A DNA stretch of 64,000 nt from Streptomyces roseus (GTDB lineage Bacteria > Actinomycetota > Actinomycetes > Streptomycetales > Streptomycetaceae), in assembly GCF_001044425.1 (NCBI RefSeq), contig NZ_LFML01000049.1:85535-149534 (forward strand), in the 5' to 3' direction. A model generated the notes under the pieces. That model saw only the letters and a list, made by a program, of their open reading frames with translations, was not told where the DNA came from and did not search any database. Positions within the stretch are counted from its first letter, which is position 1, and each line of letters starts with the position of its first letter. Positions 51,090-59,735 of the stretch are shown piece by piece. Both the position numbers and the translations under genes were made by a program.

Positions 51090-51389
51090 TCAAGGGCGCT
51101 CCGAGCCCTCCGGCTGCACCCACTCGTCGAGCTTCACGACGTCCTTGAGGAATCCGCGCACCCCCAGGAACCGGGAGAGGTGCTCCCGGTGCTCCTCGCA
51201 CGCCAGCCACGTCTTGCGGCGCTCGGGCGTGTGCAGCTTCGGGTTGTTCCACGCCAGGACCCAGACGGCCGCCGCGCGGCAGCCCTTGGCCGAGCAGGAG
51301 GGCGCGGGCGCGTCGCCGGGCCGGGCGGGGAGAGCGGATTCCGGGGAGCCGGGGGAGCCGGGGGAGCTGAAGGAGTCAGGGGAGTTCAC
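51090..51389 (-). CDS. Small protein with conserved Cys/His pairs, function unknown
   Basis: A 99-residue protein. The first 40 residues are Ser/Pro/Gly-rich (SPGSPGSPE) and probably disordered. The rest has Cys/His residues in PSCSAKGCRAAAVWVLAWNN and TWLACEEHREHLSRFL, which could bind a metal. It ends KDVVKLDEWVQPEGSERP. The GTG at 51389 opens the frame; the true start may be further in. Such a protein is, I believe, widespread in Streptomyces beside moaA. Confidence 0.72.
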   Translation of the reverse strand: MNSPDSFSSPGSPGSPESALPARPGDAPAPSCSAKGCRAAAVWVLAWNNPKLHTPERRKTWLACEEHREHLSRFLGVRGFLKDVVKLDEWVQPEGSERP

Positions 51390-51422
51390 GCCTCAACCCT
51401 ACAAACCCCTGTCACGGAAGGG

Positions 51423-51460
51423 CGACGCCGAGCAGCCACGGGGGGAGCTGCCCGGCGTCG
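51423..51460 (-). terminator. Hairpin after the DUF3099 gene
   Basis: An inverted repeat CGACGCCG-A-GCAGC / GCTGC-C-CGGCGTCG with one internal mismatch and a 10-base loop, between the DUF3099 gene and the Cys/His protein gene, both on the minus strand. Confidence 0.65.
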
Positions 51461-51535
51461 GTCCGTCGCTCCGACGGGGGATGCGGAGCGCGTAGGCAGT
51501 ATGTCACGCAGGACCCGGTGCGGTGCACCGGAACT

Positions 51536-51868
51536 TCATGATTGATCTGAGCTTTTCTTGAGGTTTCCCGTATCCAGTGCCGGACGCACAGGTGACGGGA
51601 TGAAGTGCGAGGGCAGCGAGGGGGTCGACTCGCGCCCCGCGTTGGCGATGACCACGGCCACGTACGGCAGCAGCCCGCCGGCGATGAGCGTCACGATCGC
51701 CACGTGACGCTCCACGTTCCACAGGATCACCGTCGCGAGCACCGAGAGCGTCCTGATCACCATGGAGACGACGTACCGGCGCTGCCGTCCCCGCACGTCC
51801 TCGTGGAGGCTCATCCGGGCCCCGGTGATCCGGAAGACCTGGGCCCCGTTCCGCTTCTTCCGCTCCAT
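51536..51868 (-). CDS. DUF3099 small membrane protein
   Basis: A 110-residue protein. The N-terminal cytoplasmic part reads AQVFRITGARMSLHEDVRGRQRR, the hallmark of DUF3099, followed by two membrane spans (MVIRTLSVLATVILWNV and HVAIVTLIAGGLLPYVAVVI) and a polar tail (ESTPSLPSHFIPSPVRPALD). It is an actinobacterial family of unknown function. The ATG at 51868 is preferred; upstream in-frame extensions overlap the divergent GlsB promoter region. Confidence 0.85.
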   Translation of the reverse strand: MERKKRNGAQVFRITGARMSLHEDVRGRQRRYVVSMVIRTLSVLATVILWNVERHVAIVTLIAGGLLPYVAVVIANAGRESTPSLPSHFIPSPVRPALDTGNLKKSSDQS

Positions 51869-52046
51869 GCTCCACCGCCCGATTCGCCTGCCGGACACTC
51901 CCGGTCCGGACCCTCCCACCGTACGCCGCCCGCTCCGCGGGGAGGAGAGGGGGTGTGCCCCGAATGGGGCTGTCCGGAATGCGCAGTACGCCGTACGGGT
52001 CGAAACTGGGCCCACATGCGCACAACGCGCCACGAGGAGGCTCGAC

Positions 52047-52325
52047 ATGTCATGGTTGTGGGCGATCATCGTCGGTTTCGTGCTGGGGCTCATCGCCCGG
52101 GCCGTCCTGCCGGGCAAGCAGTTCCAGCCCCTCTGGCTGACCACCCTGTTCGGCATCGCCGGCGGCATCCTCGGCAACGCCGTCGCGGTGTGGATCGGAG
52201 TGGGGGAGACCAAGGGCATCGACTGGACCCGGCACCTGCTGCAGCTCGCCGGAGCGGTGCTGATCGTGGCTCTCGGTGAGATGGTCTACAAGTCGCTCAA
52301 GGGCGGCAGCAAGCAGATGACCTGA
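52047..52325 (+). CDS. GlsB/YeaQ/YmgE-family small stress membrane protein
   Basis: A 92-residue protein with three membrane spans in the standard Gly-rich family pattern: WLWAIIVGFVLGLIARAVLP, LTTLFGIAGGILGNAVAVWI and HLLQLAGAVLIVALGEMVYK. Gram-positive and enterobacterial members belong to stress or transglycosylase-associated sets of unknown mechanism. The ATG at 52047 has GAGGAGG upstream. It ends at an exceptionally long hairpin shared with the convergent tyrS gene. Confidence 0.88.
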   Translation: MSWLWAIIVGFVLGLIARAVLPGKQFQPLWLTTLFGIAGGILGNAVAVWIGVGETKGIDWTRHLLQLAGAVLIVALGEMVYKSLKGGSKQMT

Positions 52326-52330
52326 GGGGC

Positions 52331-52385
52331 GCATGACGCGGGGGCCGCTGCGGACGAGTCGTCCGCAGCGGCCCCCGCGTCATGC
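52331..52385. terminator. Very long bidirectional terminator (25-bp perfect stem)
   Basis: A perfect 25-bp inverted repeat; the left arm runs 52331-52355 and begins GCATGACGCGGGGGCCGCTG, with loop GAGTC. It lies five bases after the GlsB stop and 21 bases beyond the tyrS stop, so it can serve both genes. Confidence 0.9.
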
Positions 52386-52405
52386 CGGGCGCCGGGCCCC
52401 GGGCG

Positions 52406-53671
52406 TCAGCCCGTGACCTCGACCGCCGCCAGGTTCTTCTTGCCGCGGCGCAGCACCAGCCAGCGCCCGTGCAGCAGCTCCTCCTTGGCGGGTACCGCGT
52501 CCTCGGCCGTGACCTTCGCGTTGTTCACGTAGGCCCCGCCCTCCTTCACGGTCCGCCGGCCGGCGGACTTGCTCGCCACCAGCCCGGTCTCCGCGAGCAG
52601 GTCCACCACCAGGCCGGGCTCGGCGACCCGTACGTGCGGCAGCTCGGACAGGGCCGCGGCCAGCGTGGCCTCGTCCAGGTCCGCCAGCTCGCCCTGGCCG
52701 AACAGCGCCTTCGACGCGGCGATCACGGCCGCGCACTGGTCGGCGCCGTGCACCAGGGTGGTGAGCTCCTCGGCCAGCGCCCGCTGGGCGGCGCGCGCCT
52801 GCGGCCGCTCGGCGGTCTGCGCCTCCAGCTCCTCCAGCTCCTCGCGGGACTTGAAGGACAGGATCCGCATGTAGGTGGAGATGTCCCGGTCGTCCACGTT
52901 CAGCCAGAACTGGTAGAACGCGTACGGGGTGGTCATCTCCGGGTCGAGCCAGACGGCCCCGCCCTCGGTCTTGCCGAACTTGGTGCCGTCCGCCTTGACC
53001 ATCAGCGGGGTCGCCAGCGCGTGCACCTCGGCGTGCGGCTCCAGGCGGTGGATCAGGTCGAGACCGGCGGTCAGGTTGCCCCACTGGTCGGACCCGCCCT
53101 GCTGGAGGGTGCAGCCGTAGCGCCGGTAGAGCTCCAGGAAGTCCATGCCCTGGAGCAGCTGGTAGCTGAACTCGGTGTAGCTGATGCCCTGGTCGGACTC
53201 CAGCCGCTTGGCGACCGAGTCCTTCGTCAGCATCTTGTTGACGCGGAAGTGCTTGCCGATGTCCCGCAGGAACTCGATGGCGGACATGCCCGCCGTCCAG
53301 TCCAGGTTGTTCACCATGACCGCGGCGTTCTCGCCCTCGAAGGACAGGTACGGCTCGATCTGGCCGCGCAGTCGGTTCACCCAGTTCGCGATCGTCTCCG
53401 GGTCGTTCAGCGTCCGCTCCGCGGTCGGCCGCGGGTCGCCGATCTGACCGGTGGCCCCGCCGACCAGCGCCAGCGGCCGGTGCCCGGCCTGCTGGAGCCG
53501 GCGTACGGTCAGCACCTGCACGAGGTGTCCCACGTGCAGGGAGGCCGCCGTCGGGTCGAAGCCGCAATAGAAGGTGACCGGACCGTCCGCGAACGCCTTG
53601 CGCAGCGCTTCTTCGTCGGTGGACTGGGCGAAGAGCCCGCGCCACTTCAGTTCGTCGACGATGTCCGTCAC
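52406..53671 (-). CDS. tyrS: Tyrosyl-tRNA synthetase
   Basis: A 421-residue class I aminoacyl-tRNA synthetase that charges tRNA-Tyr. The HIGH-type motif is LHVGHLVQ in [16 protein letters not shown], and the KMSKS-type motif is KFGKT in [14 protein letters not shown]. Tyrosine-recognition features are [22 protein letters not shown] and [16 protein letters not shown]-terminal S4-like RNA-binding domain ends the protein ([20 protein letters not shown] onward). Length and motifs are normal. The start is GTG at 53671 with AAGGAG upstream. Confidence 0.95.
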   Translation of the reverse strand: MTDIVDELKWRGLFAQSTDEEALRKAFADGPVTFYCGFDPTAASLHVGHLVQVLTVRRLQQAGHRPLALVGGATGQIGDPRPTAERTLNDPETIANWVNRLRGQIEPYLSFEGENAAVMVNNLDWTAGMSAIEFLRDIGKHFRVNKMLTKDSVAKRLESDQGISYTEFSYQLLQGMDFLELYRRYGCTLQQGGSDQWGNLTAGLDLIHRLEPHAEVHALATPLMVKADGTKFGKTEGGAVWLDPEMTTPYAFYQFWLNVDDRDISTYMRILSFKSREELEELEAQTAERPQARAAQRALAEELTTLVHGADQCAAVIAASKALFGQGELADLDEATLAAALSELPHVRVAEPGLVVDLLAETGLVASKSAGRRTVKEGGAYVNNAKVTAEDAVPAKEELLHGRWLVLRRGKKNLAAVEVTG

Positions 53672-53729
53672 GGTCTCTCGACTCCTTCACATGGGGAAAT
53701 GCGTCACGCCAAGGGCTCAGTCTAGGTGG

Positions 53730-55130
53730 TCACACACCCTTGCTGACCGAGCTCATGTTGAAATCGGGGATCCTCAGCGCGGGCATCGCGGCCCGCGTGA
53801 ACCAGTCGCTCCACTCGCGCGGCAGGGTCTTCTCGGTCCGCCCCGCCTCCGAGGCCCGCGACAGCAGGTCCACCGGCGACTCGTTGAAGCGGAAGTTGTT
53901 GACCTCGCCGACGACCTGCCCGTTCTCCACCAGGTAGACCCCGTCCCGGGTCAGGCCCGTGAGCAGCAGCGTCGCCGGGTCGACCTCGCGGATGTACCAG
54001 AGGCAGGTCAGCAGCAGACCCCGCTCGGTGGCGGCCACCATCTCCTCCAGCGAGCGGTCGCCGCCGCCGTCCAGGATGAGGTTCCCGAAGCCCGGCGCGA
54101 CCGGCATGCCGGTCATGGCGGCGCTGTGCCGGGTCGTGGTCAGCCGGGCCAGCTCGCCCTCGCGGATCCACTCGGTGGCCGGGACCGGCAGCCCGTTGTC
54201 GAAGACCGAGGCGTCGTCGCCCGAGCTGTGCGCGATCACGAACGGCGCGGACTCCAGGCCCGGCGCGTTCGGGTCGCTGCGCAGGGTCAGCGGCAGCCGC
54301 GACAGCTTCTCGCCGAGCCGGGTGCCGCCGCCGGGCTTGGAGAAGACCGTACGGCCCTCCACCGCGTCCCGGGCCGCCGCGGACCACATCTGGTAGATCA
54401 GGAGGTCGGCCACGGCCGTCGGCGGCAGCAGGGTCTCGTACCGGCCCGCGGGCAGGTCGATCTTCCGCTCGGCCCAGCCCAGCCGTACGGCGAGCTCGGC
54501 GTCCAGCACCGTCGGGTCCACGTCCTTGAAGTCCCGGGTGGAGCGGCCGGCCCAGGCCGAGAGCAACCGGCCATCGGCAGTGGCAGCGGACTTGGCGTTG
54601 AGCTCCAGGGTGCCGTTCGGCTGGTCGTGGCGCAGCCGCAGGCCGGTCGAGGCGCCGACGTACGTGGAGACCAGCTCGTGGTTGGCGAAGCCGTACAGCT
54701 CGCGGCCGCCCGCGCGGGCCCGGGCGAAGGCCTCGCCGAGGGCCGGGGCGAAGTCCGCGAACACCGCCGAGGAGGTCTCGGCGGGCGCTTCGGTGAAGTC
54801 CGGCGAGGCCGGGGTGCCGGTGACCAGCGGCCGGGCGTCCTCGGCGGGGCCGGCGCCGCGGGCGGCCGCCTCGGCGGCGCGGACCAGCGGCTCCAGGTCC
54901 TCGGCGGTCACGGCGGAGCGCGACACGACCCCCGAGGCCGTGCCCTCCTTGCCGTCGACGGTGGCGACGACCGTCAGGGTCCGGCCGCGGGTGACTCCGT
55001 TGGTGGTGAGCGCGTTGCCCGCCCAGCGCAGGTTGGCGGTCGACTGCTCGTCGGCGATGACGACGCAGCCGTCGGCGGTGGACAGCTCCAGCGCGCGCTC
55101 GACGATCTCGTGGGGACTCGTACGGCTCAT
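53730..55130 (-). CDS. TldE/PmbA-type metalloprotease-family protein
   Basis: A 466-residue member of the TldD/PmbA family. It lacks the HExxxH zinc motif of its partner, as TldE/PmbA proteins do. Features are TTRHSAAMTGMPVAPGFGNL, LLLTCLWYIREVDPATLLLT (the W-Y-I-R-x-V-D-P segment), GVYLVENGQVVGEVNNFRFN and the C-terminal MPALRIPDFNMSSVS. With TldD it should form a heterodimeric protease that trims peptides, including RiPP leader peptides in some bacteria. Its ATG overlaps the tldD stop (ATGA), so the two are produced together. Confidence 0.88.
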   Translation of the reverse strand: MSRTSPHEIVERALELSTADGCVVIADEQSTANLRWAGNALTTNGVTRGRTLTVVATVDGKEGTASGVVSRSAVTAEDLEPLVRAAEAAARGAGPAEDARPLVTGTPASPDFTEAPAETSSAVFADFAPALGEAFARARAGGRELYGFANHELVSTYVGASTGLRLRHDQPNGTLELNAKSAATADGRLLSAWAGRSTRDFKDVDPTVLDAELAVRLGWAERKIDLPAGRYETLLPPTAVADLLIYQMWSAAARDAVEGRTVFSKPGGGTRLGEKLSRLPLTLRSDPNAPGLESAPFVIAHSSGDDASVFDNGLPVPATEWIREGELARLTTTRHSAAMTGMPVAPGFGNLILDGGGDRSLEEMVAATERGLLLTCLWYIREVDPATLLLTGLTRDGVYLVENGQVVGEVNNFRFNESPVDLLSRASEAGRTEKTLPREWSDWFTRAAMPALRIPDFNMSSVSKGV

Positions 55131-56650
55131 CGGCCGGCCTCCTGCGTGGTGTTCAGGATGTTCACGTCGCGGAACAGCGCGGAGGGGCAGCCGTGCGAGA
55201 CGGCCGCGACCTGGCCCGGCTGGGCCTTGCCGCAGTTGAAGGCGCCGCCCAGCACGTACGTCTGCGGGCCGCCGACCTTCTCCATCGAGCCCCAGAAGTC
55301 GGTGGTCGTGGCCTGGTAGGCGACGTCGCGCAGCTGCCCGGCCAGCCGGCCGTTCTCGATCCGGAAGAACCGCTGCCCGGTGAACTGGAAGTTGTAGCGC
55401 TGCATGTCGATCGACCAGGAGCGGTCGCCGACGACGTAGATGCCGCGCTCCACCCCGCCGATCAGGTCCTCGGTGGACAGTCCGCCCGGATCGGGCTGGA
55501 GCGAGACGTTCGCCATCCGCTGCACGGGCACGTGCCCGGGGGAGTCGGCGAAGGCGCAGCCGTTGGAGCGGCCGAGATCGGTGAGCTTCGCGATCCGCCG
55601 GTCCAGCTGGTAGCCGACCAGCGTGCCGTCCTTGACCAGGTCCCAGCTCTGCGCCTGGACGCCCTCGTCGTCGAAGCCGACGGTGGCGAGCCCGTGCTCG
55701 GCGGTGCGGTCACCGGTCACGTTCATGATCGGGGAGCCGTACTTGAGCTTGCCCAGCTGGTCGAAGGTGGCGAAGGAGGTCCCCGCGTACGCCGCCTCGT
55801 AGCCCAGCGCCCGGTCGAGCTCGGTGGCGTGGCCGATGGACTCGTGGATGGTCAGCCACAGGTTGGACGGGTCCACGACGAGGTCGTAGCGCCCGGCCTC
55901 GACGCTCGGCGCCCGCATCTTCTCGGCGAGCAGCCCGGGGATCTGCTCCAGCTCGGCGTCCCAGTCCCAGCCGGTGCCGGTCAGGTACTCCCAGCCGCGG
56001 CCGGCCGGCGGGGCGATGGTGCGCATCGAGTCGAACTCGCCGGTGGTCGCGTCCACCGCCACCGCGGTGAGCTGCGGGTGGATCCGCACGCGCTGCTGGG
56101 TGGTCATGGTGCCGGCGGTGTCGGCGTAGAACTTGTTCTCGTGGACGGCGAGCAGCGAGGCGTCGACGTGCGCGACCCCGTCGGCGGCCAGCAGCCGCGA
56201 GCTCCAGTCGGCGAGCAGGTCCGCCTTCTGCGCGTCCGGCACCTCGAACGGGTTCACGTCGTACGCGGAGATCCACGTCTTGTCGGCGTGCACCGGCTCG
56301 TCGGCGAGCTCCACCCGCTCCTTCGATCCCGCCGCCTTGATGACCTGCGCGGACAGCTTCGCCATCGCCACGGCCTGCGAGGCCACCTTCGCGGCGCCGT
56401 CCATGGTCAGGTCGACGCCGGAGGCGAATCCCCAGCTGCCCCCGTGCACCACGCGGACCGCGTACCCGAGGTCGGTGGTGTCGGAACTGCCGGACGGCTT
56501 GGCGTCCCGCAGCCGCCAGGAGGCGCTGCGGATCCGTTCGAGCCGGAAGTCGGCATGGTCGCAGCCCAGCGCGCGGGCCCGGGCGAGCGCCGCGTCGGCG
56601 AGCGCCCGCAAGGGCAGCGCGGTGAAGGCCGCGTCGATGGAATGGGGCAC
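55127..56650 (-). CDS. tldD: TldD-type metalloprotease
   Basis: A 507-residue TldD-family protease. The zinc motif is in IHESIGHATELDRALGYE (H-E-x-x-x-H). Others are YAGTSFATFDQLGKLKYGSP, GYQLDRRIAKLTDLGRSNGC and VFVVGGAFN-like closure GGAFNCGKAQPGQVAAVSHG. It pairs with the overlapping TldE/PmbA gene to form the active heterodimer. The GTG start at 56650 has GGGAGGA upstream. In E. coli TldD/TldE mature microcin B17 and degrade the antitoxin CcdA; the natural target in Streptomyces is not known. Confidence 0.9.
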   Translation of the reverse strand: MPHSIDAAFTALPLRALADAALARARALGCDHADFRLERIRSASWRLRDAKPSGSSDTTDLGYAVRVVHGGSWGFASGVDLTMDGAAKVASQAVAMAKLSAQVIKAAGSKERVELADEPVHADKTWISAYDVNPFEVPDAQKADLLADWSSRLLAADGVAHVDASLLAVHENKFYADTAGTMTTQQRVRIHPQLTAVAVDATTGEFDSMRTIAPPAGRGWEYLTGTGWDWDAELEQIPGLLAEKMRAPSVEAGRYDLVVDPSNLWLTIHESIGHATELDRALGYEAAYAGTSFATFDQLGKLKYGSPIMNVTGDRTAEHGLATVGFDDEGVQAQSWDLVKDGTLVGYQLDRRIAKLTDLGRSNGCAFADSPGHVPVQRMANVSLQPDPGGLSTEDLIGGVERGIYVVGDRSWSIDMQRYNFQFTGQRFFRIENGRLAGQLRDVAYQATTTDFWGSMEKVGGPQTYVLGGAFNCGKAQPGQVAAVSHGCPSALFRDVNILNTTQEAGR

Positions 56651-56835
56651 GGTGGTCCTCCCGGGGTCGGGGCTGGTCGCCTCGATCATGTCGCGCCCGG
56701 GGCTCTCGTGCCTACACCTTTCTGTAGGGACTCGACAGACCCCGTACCGAGGCCCTGTGGGAGATCGATTCTGCGTGCGGGGGGCCCGGCCTATAGGTTT
56801 CTGGTACTCAGACCGCTAGTCGAAAGGGTGATCCG

Positions 56836-57555
56836 TTGAGCCGCTCGGTTCTCGTCACCGGAGGAAACCGGGGCATCGGCCTCGCCATCGCCCGAGCCTT
56901 CGCACAGGCCGGCGACAAGGTCGCGATCACGTACCGGTCGGGTGAGCCGCCGCAGGAGCTCACCGCGCTCGGCGTCCTGGCGGTCCGCTGCGACATCACC
57001 GACTCCGAGCAGGTGGAGCAGGCCTACAAGGAGATCGAGGACGCGCACGGCGCCGTCGAGGTGCTGGTGGCCAACGCCGGCATCACCAAGGACACGCTGC
57101 TCATGCGCATGTCCGAGGACGACTTCGCCTCCGTCGTCGACACCAACCTCACCGGCACCTTCCGGGTGGTCAAGCGCGCGAACCGCGGCATGCTCCGTGC
57201 CAAGAAGGGCCGCGTCGTCCTGATCTCCTCGGTCGTCGGGCTCCTCGGCTCGGCCGGCCAGGCCAACTACGCCGCCTCCAAGGCCGCGCTGGTCGGCTTC
57301 GCCCGCTCGCTCGCCCGTGAGCTCGGCTCGCGCAACATCACCTTCAACGTCGTGGCCCCCGGCTTCGTGGACACCGACATGACGAAGGTGCTCACCGACG
57401 AGCAGCGCGCCGGCATCGTCGGCCAGGTGCCGCTCGGCCGCTACGCGCAGCCCGAGGAGATCGCGGCGGCCGTGAGCTTCCTGGCGTCCGACGACGCCGC
57501 GTACATCACAGGAGCCGTCATTCCCGTTGACGGCGGATTGGGCATGGGTCACTGA
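56836..57555 (+). CDS. fabG: 3-oxoacyl-[ACP] reductase (FabG)
   Basis: A 239-residue NADPH-dependent SDR of fatty-acid elongation. The cofactor loop is VLVTGGNRGIGLAIARAF, with VLVANAGITKDTLLMRM as the NAG segment. The catalytic Ser is in LISSVVGLLGSAGQ and Tyr-x-x-x-Lys in ANYAASKAALVGF. The C-terminal segment GAVIPVDGGLGMGH is typical. The TTG start at 56836 has GAAAGGGTG upstream. It is followed five bases later by fabI, so reduction of the 3-oxo and enoyl intermediates is encoded together, as in mycobacterial fabG1-inhA. Confidence 0.94.
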   Translation: MSRSVLVTGGNRGIGLAIARAFAQAGDKVAITYRSGEPPQELTALGVLAVRCDITDSEQVEQAYKEIEDAHGAVEVLVANAGITKDTLLMRMSEDDFASVVDTNLTGTFRVVKRANRGMLRAKKGRVVLISSVVGLLGSAGQANYAASKAALVGFARSLARELGSRNITFNVVAPGFVDTDMTKVLTDEQRAGIVGQVPLGRYAQPEEIAAAVSFLASDDAAYITGAVIPVDGGLGMGH

Positions 57556-57560
57556 TCACC

Positions 57561-58331
57561 ATGAGCGGAATTCTCGACGGCAAGCGCATCCTCATCACCG
57601 GGGTGCTGATGGAGTCGTCCATCGCCTTCCACACCGCCAAGCTGGCCCAGGAGCAGGGCGCCGAGGTCATCCTCACGGCGTTCCCGCGGCCGACGCTGAC
57701 GGAGCGCATCGCCAAGAAGCTGCCGAAGCCGGTCAAGGTGATCGAGCTCGACGTCACCAACGACGAGCACCTGGCCCGCCTGGAGGGCCTCGTCCGCGAG
57801 GAGCTCGGGGGCCTCGACGGGGTCGTGCACTCCATCGGCTTCGCCCCGCAGGACGCCCTCGGCGGCAACTTCCTCAACACCCCGTTCGAGTCGGTCGCGA
57901 CGGCCATGCACGTCTCGGCGTTCTCGCTGAAGTCGCTGACCATGGCGTGCAAGCCGCTGTTCCCGGCGGAGGGCGCGGCCGTCGTGGGCCTGACCTTCGA
58001 CGCGCAGTACGCCTGGCCGCAGTACGACTGGATGGGCCCGGCCAAGGCCGCGCTGGAGGCCACCAGCCGCTACCTCGCCCGTGACCTGGGCAAGGAGAAC
58101 ATCCGCTGCAACCTGGTCTCGGCCGGTCCGATCGGCTCGATGGCCGCGAAGTCCATCCCGGGCTTCTCGGAGCTGGCGGACGTGTGGAACTCCCGCTCGA
58201 TGCTGGAGTGGGACATGAGCGACCCGGAGCCGGCGGGCAAGGGCGTCGTCGCCCTGCTGTCGGACTGGTTCCCGAAGACCACCGGCGAGATCGTCCACGT
58301 GGACGGCGGCCTGCACGCGATGGGTGCCTGA
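57561..58331 (+). CDS. fabI: Enoyl-[ACP] reductase (FabI/InhA type)
   Basis: A 256-residue NADH-dependent enoyl-ACP reductase completing each fatty-acid elongation cycle. It reads LDGKRILITGVLMESSIAFH (InhA-like dinucleotide site), LGGLDGVVHSIGFAPQDALG, and the catalytic Tyr-x6-Lys motif in AQYAWPQYDWMGPAKAALEA. The C-terminus is TGEIVHVDGGLHAMGA. Of the FabI forms it is closest to the mycobacterial InhA plan. It is co-transcribed with fabG and ends at a hairpin. Confidence 0.94.
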   Translation: MSGILDGKRILITGVLMESSIAFHTAKLAQEQGAEVILTAFPRPTLTERIAKKLPKPVKVIELDVTNDEHLARLEGLVREELGGLDGVVHSIGFAPQDALGGNFLNTPFESVATAMHVSAFSLKSLTMACKPLFPAEGAAVVGLTFDAQYAWPQYDWMGPAKAALEATSRYLARDLGKENIRCNLVSAGPIGSMAAKSIPGFSELADVWNSRSMLEWDMSDPEPAGKGVVALLSDWFPKTTGEIVHVDGGLHAMGA

Positions 58332-58351
58332 GCGGCACCGGTACGTCCGTA

Positions 58352-58395
58352 CGGCGGCGGCCGCGTCTTCCTTCCGGAAGGCGCGGCCGTCGCCG
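58352..58395 (+). terminator. Terminator hairpin after fabI
   Basis: An inverted repeat of about 19 pairs, mostly GC with two G-T pairs, around the loop CTTCCG, starting 21 bases after the fabI stop. Confidence 0.75.
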
Positions 58396-58544
58396 TTCGC
58401 CCCGGTGGGCGCGGGGGACCGGGCCGGACGCTCGATCAGATGTCCGCCCTCCGACCGGATCTTCCCGAGTCGAAAACCGGGACAGATGCCTGCAAACTGA
58501 CCGAGTCGGGATCTTCCCGGCTCGTGCGGGGAGGAGGTACGCGG

Positions 58545-58985
58545 GTGCGCGCGAGGCGGAGCCGAGCGGTATCGCTGCTGATCACCTCGGTGGTCCTGAC
58601 CGGATTCCTGGTCCCCGGCGCCGACGCGCGCCAAGAGGGGGAGCAGGCGCTGCCGGAGCCGGGGGCGGCAGCCGTCGTGGAGCCCGCGGCCGTGGACCTC
58701 GACGAGATCCCCGCGGAGCCGCCCGTACGGCCCCCGCCGCCCGCACCCCGGGAGCTCTTCGGCGCCGACTGCGACACGGTGATCGAGGGCTCGCTGGCCA
58801 CGGCCACGTGCCAGAACGGCTATCCGGAGACCGACCTGCTGCGCCTGCACGTGGAGTGCGACCGCTGGTGGGACGTGGACACGGACAGCGCCGCCGTCTC
58901 CCTGTCGCCGGCCGGGCGGACCGAGCTCACCGGCCGCTGCTGGAAAGAGGTCCGCTCGGCCTGGGTCACCCACCAGCGGCCCTGA
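58545..58985 (+). CDS. Secreted protein of unknown function with four cysteines
   Basis: A 146-residue exported protein. A signal peptide (RARRSRAVSLLITSVVLTGF, then LVPGADA) is followed by an acidic Pro/Ala-rich stretch and a small C-terminal domain. That domain has four cysteines (FGADCDTVI, TATCQNGY, HVECDRWW, GRCWKEV) likely to form two disulphides. I do not recognise the fold. The GTG at 58545 follows GAGGAGG. The domain's Trp-rich motif CDRWWDVDTDS could bind a ligand or wall component, which is a guess. Confidence 0.75.
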   Translation: MRARRSRAVSLLITSVVLTGFLVPGADARQEGEQALPEPGAAAVVEPAAVDLDEIPAEPPVRPPPPAPRELFGADCDTVIEGSLATATCQNGYPETDLLRLHVECDRWWDVDTDSAAVSLSPAGRTELTGRCWKEVRSAWVTHQRP

Positions 58986-59003
58986 CCCGCGCCCCCGCGC
59001 GGG

Positions 59004-59675
59004 CTACTTCCCGCCGAGGCAGACGTAGGGGTAGCCCGCCGCCTCCGAGGCCGCCGTGTCCCCGTCCCCGCGCCGGACCGCCTCGATCAGGCGGGCGTGG
59101 TCCAGGTGCGCCGCCGGATCCAGCTCCGTGCCCACGTCCGTGCGCAGCCAGTCGGCGACCAGGTCCCCGAGGTCCGCGTAGAGCTCGATGAGCACCTCGT
59201 TGTGCGAGGCCGCCACCACCGCCATGTGCAGGGCGACGTCCGCCGCGATGAACCGCTCCGCCTCCCCGCTCGCCCAGGCCTCCTCGCGCCGCGCCAGCAG
59301 CGCGTCCAGCTGCCCCATGTCCCGCTCGGTGCGCCGCTCCGCCGCCAGCCGGGCCGCCGCGGACTCCAGCGTCGAGCGGAGCTCCGCGATGTGCCGCGGG
59401 TCGGCGCCCGCGAAGCGGCGGTGCATCACCCCGGCCAGCTCGCTGGTGGCGATGACGTAGGTCCCCGAGCCCTGCCGGATGTCCAGCAGCCCGTTGTGCG
59501 CCAGCGCCCGTACGGCCTCCCTGACGGTGTTGCGGGCGACGCCCAGCAGCTCCACCAACTCCGGCTCGGTGGGGATGCGGGCCCCTACGGGCCATTCGCC
59601 GGACGTGATCTGGTTCCGGAGCTGGGCGATCACCTGATCGACCAGCGCGGAGCGCCGGGGCGAGGTCAGCGGCAT
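59004..59675 (-). CDS. GntR-family regulator with FCD domain
   Basis: A 223-residue FadR/GntR-type regulator. The N-terminal winged HTH reads IAQLRNQITSGEWPVGARIP, then TEPELVELLGVARNTVREAV, then LAHNGLLDIRQGSGTYV. The helical FCD ligand domain follows, with possible metal-binding His residues in DVALHMAVVAASHNEV and DHARLIEAV. It is divergent from the MFS gene with 60 bases between the starts, and a palindrome in that gap overlaps the MFS promoter, so it probably represses the exporter and is released by a small carboxylate or similar ligand. Confidence 0.9.
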   Translation of the reverse strand: MPLTSPRRSALVDQVIAQLRNQITSGEWPVGARIPTEPELVELLGVARNTVREAVRALAHNGLLDIRQGSGTYVIATSELAGVMHRRFAGADPRHIAELRSTLESAAARLAAERRTERDMGQLDALLARREEAWASGEAERFIAADVALHMAVVAASHNEVLIELYADLGDLVADWLRTDVGTELDPAAHLDHARLIEAVRRGDGDTAASEAAGYPYVCLGGK

Positions 59676-59707
59676 ACGGACGGGTTCCTCTCCGAGATTG
59701 GACAACC

Positions 59708-59722
59708 AATCATCCCATGATT
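59708..59722. promoter_or_regulatory. GntR operator candidate between -35 and -10
   Basis: A perfect inverted repeat AATCAT-CCC-ATGATT in the gap of 60 bases between the divergent GntR and MFS genes. It lies directly before the -10 box, the classical place for repression. Confidence 0.7.
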
Positions 59723-59723
59723 C

Positions 59724-59729
59724 TATGAT
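59724..59729 (+). promoter_or_regulatory. -10 box (TATGAT) of a leaderless MFS gene
   Basis: TATGAT is a near-perfect -10 box, and the MFS ATG follows after six bases, so the transcript should begin at the start codon. A -35-like GACAAC lies 17 bases upstream. Confidence 0.65.
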
Positions 59730-59735
59730 GGTGTA

